A DNA stretch of 19,552 bases from CAYMCV01 sp964389005 (GCA_964389005.1 CAYMCV010000043.1:1-19552); one strand, 5' to 3'. Positions 7,576-15,810 are shown, counted from the first letter of the stretch. Numbers and translations: made by a program. Notes: generated by a model from the letters alone, not told the origin.

Positions 7576-8914
7576 AGTATTGACAAGAATTAAGGTTTCA
7601 TTTTCGGTTATGGCATTTTTTATTCTTTTGTTAGGTATTATATCAATGTCCGTTATGAATACCGATACACATGGTGAAGCATATTATATTATTGCAAAAA
7701 TCATCATATTAACGGTATTGATTATTACATACGTAGTAGGCTTGATTATGGCAATCCTTATTTGCAGAGGAATCAGAATACCACTTGCAGAATTGAAAAA
7801 AGCAATCAGCGAACTTTCTCAGGGTAATATTTCCATTGAACTTAGTCATAAGTATAATAATGAATTTAAGTATATTTTTGAGAAATTTCAGGAACTGATT
7901 GATGCGACCAAAATTGAATCGAATGCAGCAAAACAGTTATCGGAAGGTAATTTGTCGATTGAATTACAACCACGTTCGGAAAAGGATGTTTTGGGGATTG
8001 CAATTGCTGATTTGATACAGAATAACAATGAAGTACTTTCAAGTATACGTGAATCCAGTTATCAATTGAATACAGGATCGCAGCAGGTTGCAAATGCGAG
8101 CCAGACATTGGCACAGGGCTCGACGGAACAGGCAAGCGCCTTGGAAGAAGTAACAGCTACCATGTCAGAGATTGCCAAAAATACCGTATCAAATGCAACA
8201 GAAGCGACAACTGTAGGAAACATGGTACATAACGTGATGGACGGTGCAAAAGACGGGAACAAACAGATGCAAGATATGATTGGAGCCATGCAACAAATTG
8301 ATGCGTCTTCACACAGTATTTCCAAAGTCATCAAAGTTATTGATGATATTGCATTTCAGACCAATATTCTTGCATTGAATGCAACTGTTGAAGCGGCAAG
8401 AGCAGGCGTTCATGGTAAAGGTTTTGCCGTTGTTGCGGAAGAAGTAAAGAATCTGGCGGAAAAGAGCGCGACAGCAGCAAACGAGACGGCAGATTTAATT
8501 CAAACATCTATTCACAATGTGGAAGCCGGATCTGATTTGGCACAGAAGACAGCGGAGCGCCTCGGTGGTATTCTGCATGAATTGGATACGGTTGTGACAT
8601 CTGTAGATAAAATTGCTGCGGCAAGCAATGAACAGGCGACTGCGGTTGCACAGATCAATCAAGCCATTGCACAAGTTTCGCAGGTGGTTCAAAGCAATTC
8701 CGTTACAAGTGAAGAATGTGCTTCCGCAAGTGAACAACTTTCCAATCAGGCACAAATATTAAAAGAAATAATTTCGAAGTATAAATTGCGCGAAAATGTC
8801 AGAAATACATATGCAGAGCAAATCACGTTCGGAACGCAGGAGGGGGCAGGCAGTACAAATCGCTCTGAGAGAAACTCAAGAATTACATTGGAAGGTAATT
8901 TCGGAAAATACTGA
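7568..8914 (+). CDS. Methyl-accepting chemotaxis protein with double HAMP and no extracytoplasmic sensor domain
   Basis: This 448-residue receptor has two membrane helices (about 10-30 and 42-66) separated by only about a dozen residues, so there is no room for an external ligand-binding domain. HAMP-like segments follow at about 67-115 (RIPLAELKKAISELSQGNIS) and 118-160 (LSEGNLS, SEKDVLG). The cytoplasmic signalling region has the hairpin tip IAFQTNILALNATVEAARAG at 261-280 and GKGFAVVAEEVKNLAEKSA at 283-301. Likely methylation helices flank it (for example SALEEVTATMSEIA). The C-terminus lacks a CheR-binding pentapeptide. It overlaps cheW by 8 nt and is the last gene of the operon, which suggests it is the dedicated receptor. 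It may sense cytoplasmic or membrane conditions, or pair with another sensor; this is inference. Confidence 0.92.
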   Translation: MNKVLTRIKVSFSVMAFFILLLGIISMSVMNTDTHGEAYYIIAKIIILTVLIITYVVGLIMAILICRGIRIPLAELKKAISELSQGNISIELSHKYNNEFKYIFEKFQELIDATKIESNAAKQLSEGNLSIELQPRSEKDVLGIAIADLIQNNNEVLSSIRESSYQLNTGSQQVANASQTLAQGSTEQASALEEVTATMSEIAKNTVSNATEATTVGNMVHNVMDGAKDGNKQMQDMIGAMQQIDASSHSISKVIKVIDDIAFQTNILALNATVEAARAGVHGKGFAVVAEEVKNLAEKSATAANETADLIQTSIHNVEAGSDLAQKTAERLGGILHELDTVVTSVDKIAAASNEQATAVAQINQAIAQVSQVVQSNSVTSEECASASEQLSNQAQILKEIISKYKLRENVRNTYAEQITFGTQEGAGSTNRSERNSRITLEGNFGKY

Positions 8915-8922
8915 TTTTCTTA

Positions 8923-8951
8923 TTGACAGTCCCAAAGAAAGAGCGTAGAAT
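8923..8951 (+). promoter_or_regulatory. Promoter of the pheST T-box leader
   Basis: A perfect TTGACA (8923-8928) and TAGAAT (8946-8951) are separated by 17 nt, placing transcription start near 8958-8960. It begins only 8 nt after the receptor stop codon and immediately precedes the T-box leader, which makes this a well-supported vegetative sigma-factor promoter. Confidence 0.85.
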
Positions 8952-8959
8952 GAGCGCAA

Positions 8960-9208
8960 TAAAGGCTATGAAAGTGTCAGTAGAATAATGATAACCGTCA
9001 GAGAGAGGAAGTCACCGGCTGAAAACTTCCTTCGTAAATTATGATTATTTGAGGTTCGCACCGGAGCTGACTTCCCGAGCGGGTTCGTTAAGGGAGTACG
9101 TTTAAGGCACGTTACGTCGTTTAAGCGTTCGCGTATGCGAGAACAAGGGTGGTACCGCGGTAATTGATTATCGTCCCTGAAACTTCAATGAAGTTTCAGG
9201 GATTTTTT
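8960..9208 (+). promoter_or_regulatory. T-box riboswitch, phenylalanine-type specifier (TTC)
   Basis: The conserved T-box sequence AGGGTGGTACCGCG lies at 9146-9159 and its antiterminator partner near 9172-9178 (CGTCCCT). Stem I can be drawn from 5' GTCAG (8976-8980) pairing CTGAC (9067-9071), and AATAAT (8984-8989) pairing ATTATT (9044-9049). AGTAG on the 5' side faces a loop containing TTC at 9055-9057, the proposed Phe specifier. Stem GGAAG/CTTCC with GGCTGAAAA lies above, after the AGAGAG element at 9002-9007. Uncharged tRNA-Phe should stabilise the antiterminator and allow pheST expression. The T-box call is firm; the exact specifier rests on my hand folding and on the downstream genes. 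Between them the leader and promoter account for most of the 358-nt gap. Confidence 0.95.
9175..9208 (+). terminator. T-box intrinsic terminator
   Basis: A 12-bp perfect stem, CCCTGAAACTTC (9175-9186) with GAAGTTTCAGGG (9190-9201), has a 3-nt loop and is followed by ATTTTTT. Its 5' arm overlaps the side of the antiterminator that pairs with the T-box sequence, so the two structures exclude each other. It can also stop read-through from the upstream chemosensory operon, which has no other terminator in view. Confidence 0.93.
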
Positions 9209-9230
9209 ATGCAATAGACAGATTGCATAA
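9207..9230 (+). repeat. Perfect 9-bp inverted repeat between T-box terminator and pheS
   Basis: TTATGCAAT (9207-9215) and ATTGCATAA (9222-9230) are exact reverse complements separated by AGACAG. It lies directly after the terminator hairpin and upstream of the pheS ribosome binding site (AAAGGAG). It could be an additional small RNA hairpin or a protein-binding palindrome. No function is evident. Confidence 0.6.
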
Positions 9231-9272
9231 CAAGTTCGAATTGGTTCTTTCAAAAGAAAGGAGATTAACAAT

Positions 9273-10292
9273 ATGAAAGAAAAACTAGCAGCCATTCAGG
9301 CAAAAGCGTTACAAGAGATTTCAGAAAGCGATACAGCAGAGAAGTTAAATGAGGTCAGAGTTGCATATCTTGGTAAAAAAGGTGAACTGACCGCTGTGTT
9401 AAAAGGTATGAAGGATGTTGCGGAGAGTGAGCGCCCGAAAGTCGGTCAGTGGGTAAACGATGCACGTACGGAAATTGAACAGGCATTAGAACGTGCGATA
9501 ACCGAAATTGAGGAAAAAGCCTTGGAAGCACGGTTGAAAGAAGAAACGATAGACGTAACGTTACCTGCCAAAAAGCCGGAATTGGGACACCGTCATCCGA
9601 ATACGATTGCACTTGAAGAAGTAGAGCGTATTTTTATCGGCTTGGGATATGATGTGGTCGAAGGTCCGGAAGTCGAAAAAGATTATTATAACTTTGAAGC
9701 ATTGAATATTCCGGCGGATCATCCGGCGAAGGATGAGCAGGATACCTTTTATGTGAATGAAGACATTCTGTTAAGAACACAGACATCTTCTGTTCAAATT
9801 CGTGTGATGGAGAAGAAGAAACCGCCGATTCGAATTTTGGCACCGGGACGCGTGTTCCGTGCAGATGAAGTGGATGCGACACATTCACCGTCATTCCACC
9901 AGTTTGAGGGACTAGTCATAGACAGAAATATTACATTTTCCGATTTAAAAGGAACGCTTTCCGAATTTGCTAGAGAACTGTTCGGTGAAAAAACCAAAAC
10001 ACGTTTTCGCCCGCATCATTTCCCTTTCACGGAGCCGAGTGCGGAAATGGATATCAGTTGTTTCAAGTGTGGAGGAAGCGGTTGCAGATTCTGTAAGGGA
10101 AGCGGCTGGATTGAAATATTAGGGTGTGGCATGGTGCATCCGCATGTATTGGAAATGTGTCATATTGATAATACAGAGTATACCGGATTTGCATTTGGCG
10201 TCGGTTTGGAGCGTATTGCATTGTTAAAATATGAAATAGACGATATGCGACTGCTATACGAGAATGACATTCGCTTTTTAAAACAGTTCTAA
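9273..10292 (+). CDS. pheS: Phenylalanine--tRNA ligase alpha subunit PheS
   Basis: PheS is the catalytic subunit of the cytoplasmic alpha2beta2 enzyme that charges tRNA-Phe. The 339-residue protein has an N-terminal coiled-coil arm (about 1-95) and a class II catalytic core. Motif 2 is FRADEVDATHSPSFHQFEG at 195-213, RPHHFPFTEPSAEMD is at 246-260, a cysteine-rich turn with C263, C266, C271, C274 and C285 follows, and motif 3 is GFAFGVGLERIALL at 305-318. Length is typical. A good AAAGGAGATTA site precedes the ATG. It is controlled by the T-box leader and is followed after 35 nt by pheT. Confidence 0.97.
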   Translation: MKEKLAAIQAKALQEISESDTAEKLNEVRVAYLGKKGELTAVLKGMKDVAESERPKVGQWVNDARTEIEQALERAITEIEEKALEARLKEETIDVTLPAKKPELGHRHPNTIALEEVERIFIGLGYDVVEGPEVEKDYYNFEALNIPADHPAKDEQDTFYVNEDILLRTQTSSVQIRVMEKKKPPIRILAPGRVFRADEVDATHSPSFHQFEGLVIDRNITFSDLKGTLSEFARELFGEKTKTRFRPHHFPFTEPSAEMDISCFKCGGSGCRFCKGSGWIEILGCGMVHPHVLEMCHIDNTEYTGFAFGVGLERIALLKYEIDDMRLLYENDIRFLKQF

Positions 10293-10327
10293 TTATAGAT
10301 GCACAAAGTGCAGGATGGGAGGCTTTT

Positions 10328-12745
10328 ATGAATACAGCATTGTCTTGGATTAAAGCATATGTTCCGGAATTGGAATGTAGTGCACAGGAATACAGTGATG
10401 AAATGACATTATCGGGTACAAAAGTAGAAGGGTTTGTATGTCCCGATCGCAATTTGGAGAAAATTGTAGTCGGAGAGATTCTTTCTATTGAAGGACATCC
10501 TGATGCAAACAAATTGATTATATGTCAAGTTAATATCGGATCGGAAACAATTCAGATTGTTACCGGAGCATCCAATGTTAATGTCGGGGATAAAGTTCCG
10601 GTCGTTTTGGACGGAGGAAAGGTTGCGGGCGGACATGACGGCGGTCCGTTACCTGAAGACGGAATTAAGATTAAAAGCGGTAAATTAAGAGGTGTTGACT
10701 CATACGGAATGATGTGTTCCATCGAAGAGCTCGGAAGCGACCGAAATATGTATCCGGAAGCACCGGAGAACGGAATCTACATTTTCCCGAAGGATACAAA
10801 GGTTGGCGCAGATGCGATTGAGGAGTTGGGATTGCATGATGTGGTTTTTGAGTATGAAATAACGTCCAATCGTGTCGATTGTTACAGTATTCTCGGAATT
10901 GCAAGAGAAGCGGCGGCAACGTTTAAGAAACCGTTTGTTCCTCCTGTGGTAACGGTTCATGAGAACAATGAGCGTATAGAAGACTATATTTCGGTTGAGG
11001 TTAAGGATAGGGATTTATGCAGCAGATATTGCGCACGTGTATGCAAAAACATCAAGATAGCGCCTTCGCCGAAGTGGATGCAGAGACGTCTTGCGGCAAG
11101 TGGCATTCGTCCCATTAACAATCTTGTGGACATTACCAATTATGTCATGGAAGAATACGGACAGCCGATGCATGCATTTGACCAAAAAACGATTGCAGGC
11201 AAGCGGATTGTTGTTCAGAGAGCGAAGGATGGAGAAGAATTTCAGACGTTGGACGGTCAGGTGAGAAAACTTGATTCTGAGATTCTGATGATATGTGATG
11301 CAGAGAAAGAAATTGGTATTGCCGGAATCATGGGCGGCGAGAATTCAAAGATTTCAGACGATGTTACGACTGTAGTATTTGAGTCTGCGACATTTAACGG
11401 TGCCAATATCAGAAAATCTGCCAAGCGCCTCGGACTTCGCACAGACGCCAGCGGAAAATTTGAAAAAGGACTGGATCCGAACAATGCGATAGACGCAATC
11501 AACAGAGCATGCCAACTCGTGGAAGAACTCGGCTGCGGTGAAGTAGTCGGAGGTATCTGCGATATTTGTGAGCCCTTAAAAGAGAAAGTCAGAATCCCCT
11601 TTGAACCGGAGCGCATCAATGCACACTTGGGCACAAATGTCTCTGTTGAAGAAATGAAAGAAATACTGAAGCGTGCCGAACTTGATTTGGACGAAACAAC
11701 AGGCGAGATTGTGGTACCGAGTTTCCGCCAGGATGTTTTGGGATTTGCGGATATTTCAGAGGAGATTGCGAGATTCTACGGGTATGGGAAGATTCCCGTA
11801 ACCTTCCCGAACGGAGAAGCAACAGCGGGTAAATTGTCTTTTAAATTAAGGATTGAACAGAAAGCACGAGACATCGCGGAATATTGCGGATTTTCACAGG
11901 CAATGACATATTCGTTTGAAAGTCCGAAAGTATTTGATAAACTTTTGATACCAAAAGACGATGCGAGTCGCAATACCGTAACCATATCAAATCCGTTGGG
12001 AGAAGATTTCTCCGTGATGAGAACCTTACCACTGAACGGTATGCTGACATCGCTTGCAACGAATTTTAACCGTAGAAACAAAGAAGTAAAACTATATGAA
12101 ATCGGTAATATATATCTTCCGAAAAGCATTCCTGTAACAGATTTACCGGATGAACGCACACAGTTGACGCTCGGTTTTTACGGGACAGGTGATTTTTATA
12201 CAATGAAGGGCGCAGTCGAAACATTATTTGAAACAATAGGATTAAAAAAGAACGTCAACTATGCGTCACTTTCAAAAACATTCTTACACCCGGGGCGTCA
12301 GGCAGAAATCAATTACGAAGGCGCTGCAGTTGGATACATCGGAGAGGTACATCCGAAAGTTTGTGAGAATTATGGAATTAAAAGTCGCGTTTATGTCGCA
12401 GTCATAGACATGCCGCAGATTGTTGCACTTGCCAACTTTGACATGAAGTACGAGGGCATTGCAAAGTATCCGGCAGTTACTAGAGATATCAGCATGGTTG
12501 TACCAAAAACCGTACTTGCAGGCGATATTGAAAAAATGATTCGTCAAAGAGGCGGAAAGATCCTTGAGAGTCTGAATTTGTTTGATATATACGAAGGTGA
12601 ACAGATTCAGGAGGGATATAAGTCAATGGCGTATGCTTTGACATTCCGCGACAAAACCAAGACATTGGCAGAGGAAGAAATTGCATCTGCAATGAAAAAG
12701 ATTGTGAACGGATTGGAGAGTCTCAAAATAGAACTTAGAAAGTAG
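10328..12745 (+). CDS. pheT: Phenylalanine--tRNA ligase beta subunit PheT
   Basis: The 805-residue beta subunit has the full bacterial domain order. A tRNA-binding OB fold is at about 40-155 (VVGEILSIEGHPDANKL, then VTGASNV and KLRGVDSYGMMCS). The B3/B4 editing region covers about 210-380 and includes PINNLVDITNYVMEEYGQPMH. The B5 domain is at about 405-480, the catalytic-like core follows to about 690, and an FDX-ACB anticodon-binding domain occupies about 710-805 (KYPAVTRDISMVV to the end). The editing domain is expected to hydrolyse Tyr-tRNA-Phe. GGGAGG precedes the start. It forms an operon with pheS and no terminator separates it from the peptidase gene that follows. Confidence 0.97.
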   Translation: MNTALSWIKAYVPELECSAQEYSDEMTLSGTKVEGFVCPDRNLEKIVVGEILSIEGHPDANKLIICQVNIGSETIQIVTGASNVNVGDKVPVVLDGGKVAGGHDGGPLPEDGIKIKSGKLRGVDSYGMMCSIEELGSDRNMYPEAPENGIYIFPKDTKVGADAIEELGLHDVVFEYEITSNRVDCYSILGIAREAAATFKKPFVPPVVTVHENNERIEDYISVEVKDRDLCSRYCARVCKNIKIAPSPKWMQRRLAASGIRPINNLVDITNYVMEEYGQPMHAFDQKTIAGKRIVVQRAKDGEEFQTLDGQVRKLDSEILMICDAEKEIGIAGIMGGENSKISDDVTTVVFESATFNGANIRKSAKRLGLRTDASGKFEKGLDPNNAIDAINRACQLVEELGCGEVVGGICDICEPLKEKVRIPFEPERINAHLGTNVSVEEMKEILKRAELDLDETTGEIVVPSFRQDVLGFADISEEIARFYGYGKIPVTFPNGEATAGKLSFKLRIEQKARDIAEYCGFSQAMTYSFESPKVFDKLLIPKDDASRNTVTISNPLGEDFSVMRTLPLNGMLTSLATNFNRRNKEVKLYEIGNIYLPKSIPVTDLPDERTQLTLGFYGTGDFYTMKGAVETLFETIGLKKNVNYASLSKTFLHPGRQAEINYEGAAVGYIGEVHPKVCENYGIKSRVYVAVIDMPQIVALANFDMKYEGIAKYPAVTRDISMVVPKTVLAGDIEKMIRQRGGKILESLNLFDIYEGEQIQEGYKSMAYALTFRDKTKTLAEEEIASAMKKIVNGLESLKIELRK

Positions 12746-12781
12746 TAGACAAGTGCGGCAATGCACGGAAACGGAGTCAAA

Positions 12782-14212
12782 ATGGAAAATAAAAATACTT
12801 GGACGACTTACGGAAAAAAGCAACGAAAAGAGTCTGATATATTTGCGAAAGAGTACCGTCAATTCATTTCAAATGGCAAGACAGAGCGGGAATGTGTGGA
12901 TTTGATTGTCAATGAAATCGAAGCAGAAGGTTACAGAGAGCTGAATAAGTGTATTGCAGATGGGACGAAATTATGTGCAGGTGATAAGGTCTATGCTGTT
13001 ACGATGAACAAATCGCTCGTGATGTTTCAGTTGGGAAGTGAGCCGCTGGAGAATGGAATGAATATCTTAGGCGCGCATATTGATTCACCGCGTATGGATG
13101 TGAAGCAGAATCCACTTTATGAAGACAGTGGTCTTGCTTATCTTGACACACATTATTACGGTGGAATCAAAAAATATCAGTGGGTTACGATTCCGCTTGC
13201 AATTCACGGCGTTGTAGTGAAAAAGGACGGCACAACTGTAATTGTAAACATTGGTGAGGACGAAGACGATCCTGTATTTTTCGTTTCTGATTTGCTGATT
13301 CATTTATCACAAGAGCAAATGGAAAAGAAAGCAGCCAAGGTTATCGAAGGGGAAGCACTGGATATCATTATTGGAAATTATCCGTTTGTTAACGAATCAA
13401 AGAAGCATAACGAGGATGAAAAAGACGATAAAACCGATAAAACCGAGAAAGAGGCAGTTAAGAAGAATATACTTCACATTCTGAAAGAAACCTATGATAT
13501 CGAAGAGGAAGATTTTGCATCGGCAGAATTGGAAGTTGTACCCGCCGGAAAAGCCTATGAAGCCGGAATTGATCGAAGTATGATTCTGGGATACGGGCAG
13601 GATGATCGTGTCTGTGCATTTCCTTCATACAAGGCACTTTTATCAGTGCAGAATCTCAAAAGAACCGCTTGTTGCATTCTCGTTGATAAAGAAGAAATCG
13701 GTAGTGTAGGTGCAACAGGCATGCAATCGCGATTCTTTGAAAACAGCGTTGCAGAATTGATGAATTTAGCCGGAGAATACAGTGAGTTGATGCTCAGAAG
13801 ATGCTTAGCAAATTCTGATATGCTCTCTTCTGATGTCGGAAGTGCCTACGACCCGACCTATGCCTCCAGTTTCGATAAAAAGAATGTTGCATTTTTAGGA
13901 AATGGAATATTACTTCGCAAATTTGGCGGTGCAAGAGGCAAATCGGGTTCCAATGATGCAAATCCGGAATTTATTGCAAAACTTCGTGATATTTTTGAAA
14001 AAGAATCAGTAGTTTATCAGTTTGCAGAGCTCGGAAAAGTTGATCTTGGTGGCGGCGGAACCATTGCATATATTCTTGCGGAGTACGGTATGAATGTTGT
14101 TGACTGTGGTGTTGCTGTATTAAATATGCATGCGCCTTATGAAGCAACCAGTAAAGCAGATATTTATGAGACATATCGCGGATATATTGCCTTTTTAACT
14201 CAAATGGCATAA
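12782..14212 (+). CDS. M18-family aminopeptidase (aspartyl/general aminopeptidase I type)
   Basis: This is a cytoplasmic zinc exopeptidase of the M18 family, which removes N-terminal residues from peptides. From ATG 12782 it is 476 residues. Likely metal-site and catalytic residues are H99 (GAHIDSPRMD), D274 (GYGQDDRVCAF), E304/E305 (DKEEIGS), D351 (SSDVGSAYDPTY) and H450 (LNMHAPYEAT). A lysine/aspartate/glutamate-rich insertion at about 206-225 interrupts the substrate domain and includes a short DKT repeat. ATG 12782 is preferred to ATG 12761 because CGGAG (12772-12776) lies 5 nt before it, whereas 12761 has no good ribosome binding site. It is 36 nt after pheT and 21 nt before queA, so it probably shares the pheST transcript. 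The substrate preference cannot be read here. Confidence 0.92.
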   Translation: MENKNTWTTYGKKQRKESDIFAKEYRQFISNGKTERECVDLIVNEIEAEGYRELNKCIADGTKLCAGDKVYAVTMNKSLVMFQLGSEPLENGMNILGAHIDSPRMDVKQNPLYEDSGLAYLDTHYYGGIKKYQWVTIPLAIHGVVVKKDGTTVIVNIGEDEDDPVFFVSDLLIHLSQEQMEKKAAKVIEGEALDIIIGNYPFVNESKKHNEDEKDDKTDKTEKEAVKKNILHILKETYDIEEEDFASAELEVVPAGKAYEAGIDRSMILGYGQDDRVCAFPSYKALLSVQNLKRTACCILVDKEEIGSVGATGMQSRFFENSVAELMNLAGEYSELMLRRCLANSDMLSSDVGSAYDPTYASSFDKKNVAFLGNGILLRKFGGARGKSGSNDANPEFIAKLRDIFEKESVVYQFAELGKVDLGGGGTIAYILAEYGMNVVDCGVAVLNMHAPYEATSKADIYETYRGYIAFLTQMA

Positions 14213-14233
14213 GTAGGAGTATGGAGACGTTAC

Positions 14234-15280
14234 ATGCAGACAAACGAATTGAAAAAAAGTGATTTTTATTTTGATTTACCAAAGGAGTTAATTGCGCAGG
14301 ACCCACTTTCGGATCGAAGCGCATCGCGTCTTTTGGTGCTTGATCCGGTTACAGGTGAGACACAACACAGAGTTTTTAGGGATATTATTCAGTACTTGCA
14401 TGCGGGTGACTGCTTGGTACTCAACAATACCAAGGTCATCCCTGCAAGGTTGTTCGGAGAAAAAGAAGGAACCGGAGCTTGCGTTGAATTCTTACTGCTA
14501 AAACGTGAGGACGGCGATGTATGGGAGTCGCTTGTCAAACCCGGCAAAAAAGCACGACCGGGAATGAAATTTTCTTTTGGCGATGGCCGTTTACAAGCAG
14601 AAATACTTAGTATTGAAGATGAGGGAAAGCGTCGCATACGTTTCAAATATGATGGCATTTTCGAAGAAATTCTGGACACACTCGGAGAAATGCCGTTGCC
14701 TCCTTACATTACACACAAATTACAGGATAAAAACAGATACCAGACCGTCTATGCCAAATATGAAGGTTCTGCAGCCGCACCGACGGCAGGGTTACATTTT
14801 ACGCCGGAATTGCTAAAGCAAATTGAGGAAAAAGGAATAAAACTTGCTTATGTAACATTACATGTCGGTTTGGGAACATTTCGTCCGGTCAAAGAAGAGA
14901 ACGTGTTGGATCATAAGATGCATACAGAATACTATGAGGTTACAAAGGAAGCCGCAGATACAATCAATCGCACCAAACAAAACGGCGGGAGAGTTATTTG
15001 TGTCGGGACAACAAGTTGCAGAACAATTGAAAGCGCGGCAGACGAAAACGGGACAGTACAAGACAAATGTGGTGATACGAGTATTTTTATCTATCCGGGT
15101 TATCAATTTCGCGTACTGGATGGCTTAATTACCAATTTTCATTTACCGGAATCCACGCTCGTTATGCTAGTGTCGGCGCTTGCAGGCAGAGAACATGTAT
15201 TGTCGGCATATGAGGAAGCAATTCGCGAAAAGTATAGGTTTTTTTCATTCGGAGATGCCATGTATATTGGGACAAGATAG
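14234..15280 (+). CDS. queA: S-adenosylmethionine:tRNA ribosyltransferase-isomerase QueA
   Basis: QueA transfers and isomerises the ribosyl group of SAM onto preQ1 in tRNA to make epoxyqueuosine at the wobble position. The 348-residue protein shows the whole family pattern: SDFYFDLPKELIAQDPL near the start, NNTKVIPARL at 64-73, GSAAAPTAGLHFT at 178-190, YVTLHVGLGTFRPVK, VGTTSCRTIES, ITNFHLPESTLVMLVSALAG and a final YRFFSFGDAMYI. Length is typical. A GGAG site precedes the ATG. It is the last gene of the pheS-pheT-peptidase run, and no terminator is seen behind it before the PilZ promoter. No other queuosine gene is in the window. Confidence 0.97.
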   Translation: MQTNELKKSDFYFDLPKELIAQDPLSDRSASRLLVLDPVTGETQHRVFRDIIQYLHAGDCLVLNNTKVIPARLFGEKEGTGACVEFLLLKREDGDVWESLVKPGKKARPGMKFSFGDGRLQAEILSIEDEGKRRIRFKYDGIFEEILDTLGEMPLPPYITHKLQDKNRYQTVYAKYEGSAAAPTAGLHFTPELLKQIEEKGIKLAYVTLHVGLGTFRPVKEENVLDHKMHTEYYEVTKEAADTINRTKQNGGRVICVGTTSCRTIESAADENGTVQDKCGDTSIFIYPGYQFRVLDGLITNFHLPESTLVMLVSALAGREHVLSAYEEAIREKYRFFSFGDAMYIGTR

Positions 15281-15284
15281 ATAC

Positions 15285-15313
15285 TTGTCATTTTTAGCAA
15301 AAAATGTTACAAT
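15285..15313 (+). promoter_or_regulatory. Promoter of the PilZ gene
   Basis: TTGTCA (15285-15290) and TACAAT (15308-15313) are 17 nt apart. They begin 4 nt after the queA stop and lie about 48 nt before the PilZ start codon. Transcription should start near 15320. It makes the PilZ gene separately expressed from queA, although read-through is possible. Confidence 0.75.
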
Positions 15314-15360
15314 ATTTGCGGTTACGATGGTAAATGCACGAAGTGAAGGAGACTTGGGTG

Positions 15361-15705
15361 ATGCAAGAGAGAAGAAAAAGCAAACGAATTGAATTGGATG
15401 CCAAAATCATTGTCAAGAGACTTGACAGTAACATTGAACATGAAGTTTCCATTGATGTTTGTGATGTATCCAAGACAGGAATCGGATTTCAAACAACGAC
15501 AGTTTTGGAGATTGGCGCCGTTTATCAGTCTTACCTGACACTATGGAACAAAGACGTGATTCATGCGTTTATCGAAATTGTCAGAATTGTGAAAGAAGAA
15601 GATACATTTGTCTATGGCGGTGTGTTCATCGGAATGCCGGAGATGGATCAGAAGAGAATTGAAATTTATGATACGATAGAAACAACAAAGAAACAGATGG
15701 AATAG
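15361..15705 (+). CDS. Single-domain PilZ protein, probable c-di-GMP receptor
   Basis: This 114-residue protein consists of one PilZ domain. Both c-di-GMP-binding signatures are present: RxxxR (R5 to R9, in ERRKSKR) and DxSxxG (D35, S37, G40 in DVSKTGIGF), followed by the expected beta-strand pattern up to a YGGVFIG strand at 85-91. The start at 15361 is chosen because AAGGAG (15346-15351) lies 9 nt upstream; GTG 15358 or ATG 15334 are less likely alternatives. It has its own promoter and an intrinsic terminator, so it seems monocistronic. There is no fused effector domain, so it would act by binding a partner or as a simple adaptor. A possible link is the HD-GYP regulator 13 kb upstream, but nothing in the sequence shows that they work together. 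Confidence 0.88.
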   Translation: MQERRKSKRIELDAKIIVKRLDSNIEHEVSIDVCDVSKTGIGFQTTTVLEIGAVYQSYLTLWNKDVIHAFIEIVRIVKEEDTFVYGGVFIGMPEMDQKRIEIYDTIETTKKQME

Positions 15706-15758
15706 TTCTTCATCCTGCGTCTATCGGGGAAGTAATTTGATATGATATATGTTAGTGG

Positions 15759-15789
15759 CCGCCGTTGTGTAAAAACAACGGCGGTTTTT
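15759..15789 (+). terminator. Intrinsic terminator after the PilZ gene
   Basis: A 10-bp perfect GC-rich stem, CCGCCGTTGT (15759-15768) with ACAACGGCGG (15775-15784), closes a 6-nt loop and runs into TTTTT. It separates the PilZ unit from the EF-G-like gene. Confidence 0.93.
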
Positions 15790-15810
15790 GTATAAATTGT
15801 TGAATAAGTC

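Noticed and set aside
12761..12781. ATG 12761 as start of the M18 peptidase
   Set aside because: There is no good ribosome binding site before it, while CGGAG sits correctly before ATG 12782.
13395..13460. Short direct repeats (GATAAAACC units) within the peptidase gene
   Set aside because: They encode a charged loop (DKT repeat) in frame and are ordinary low-complexity coding sequence, too short to be a mobile or CRISPR repeat.
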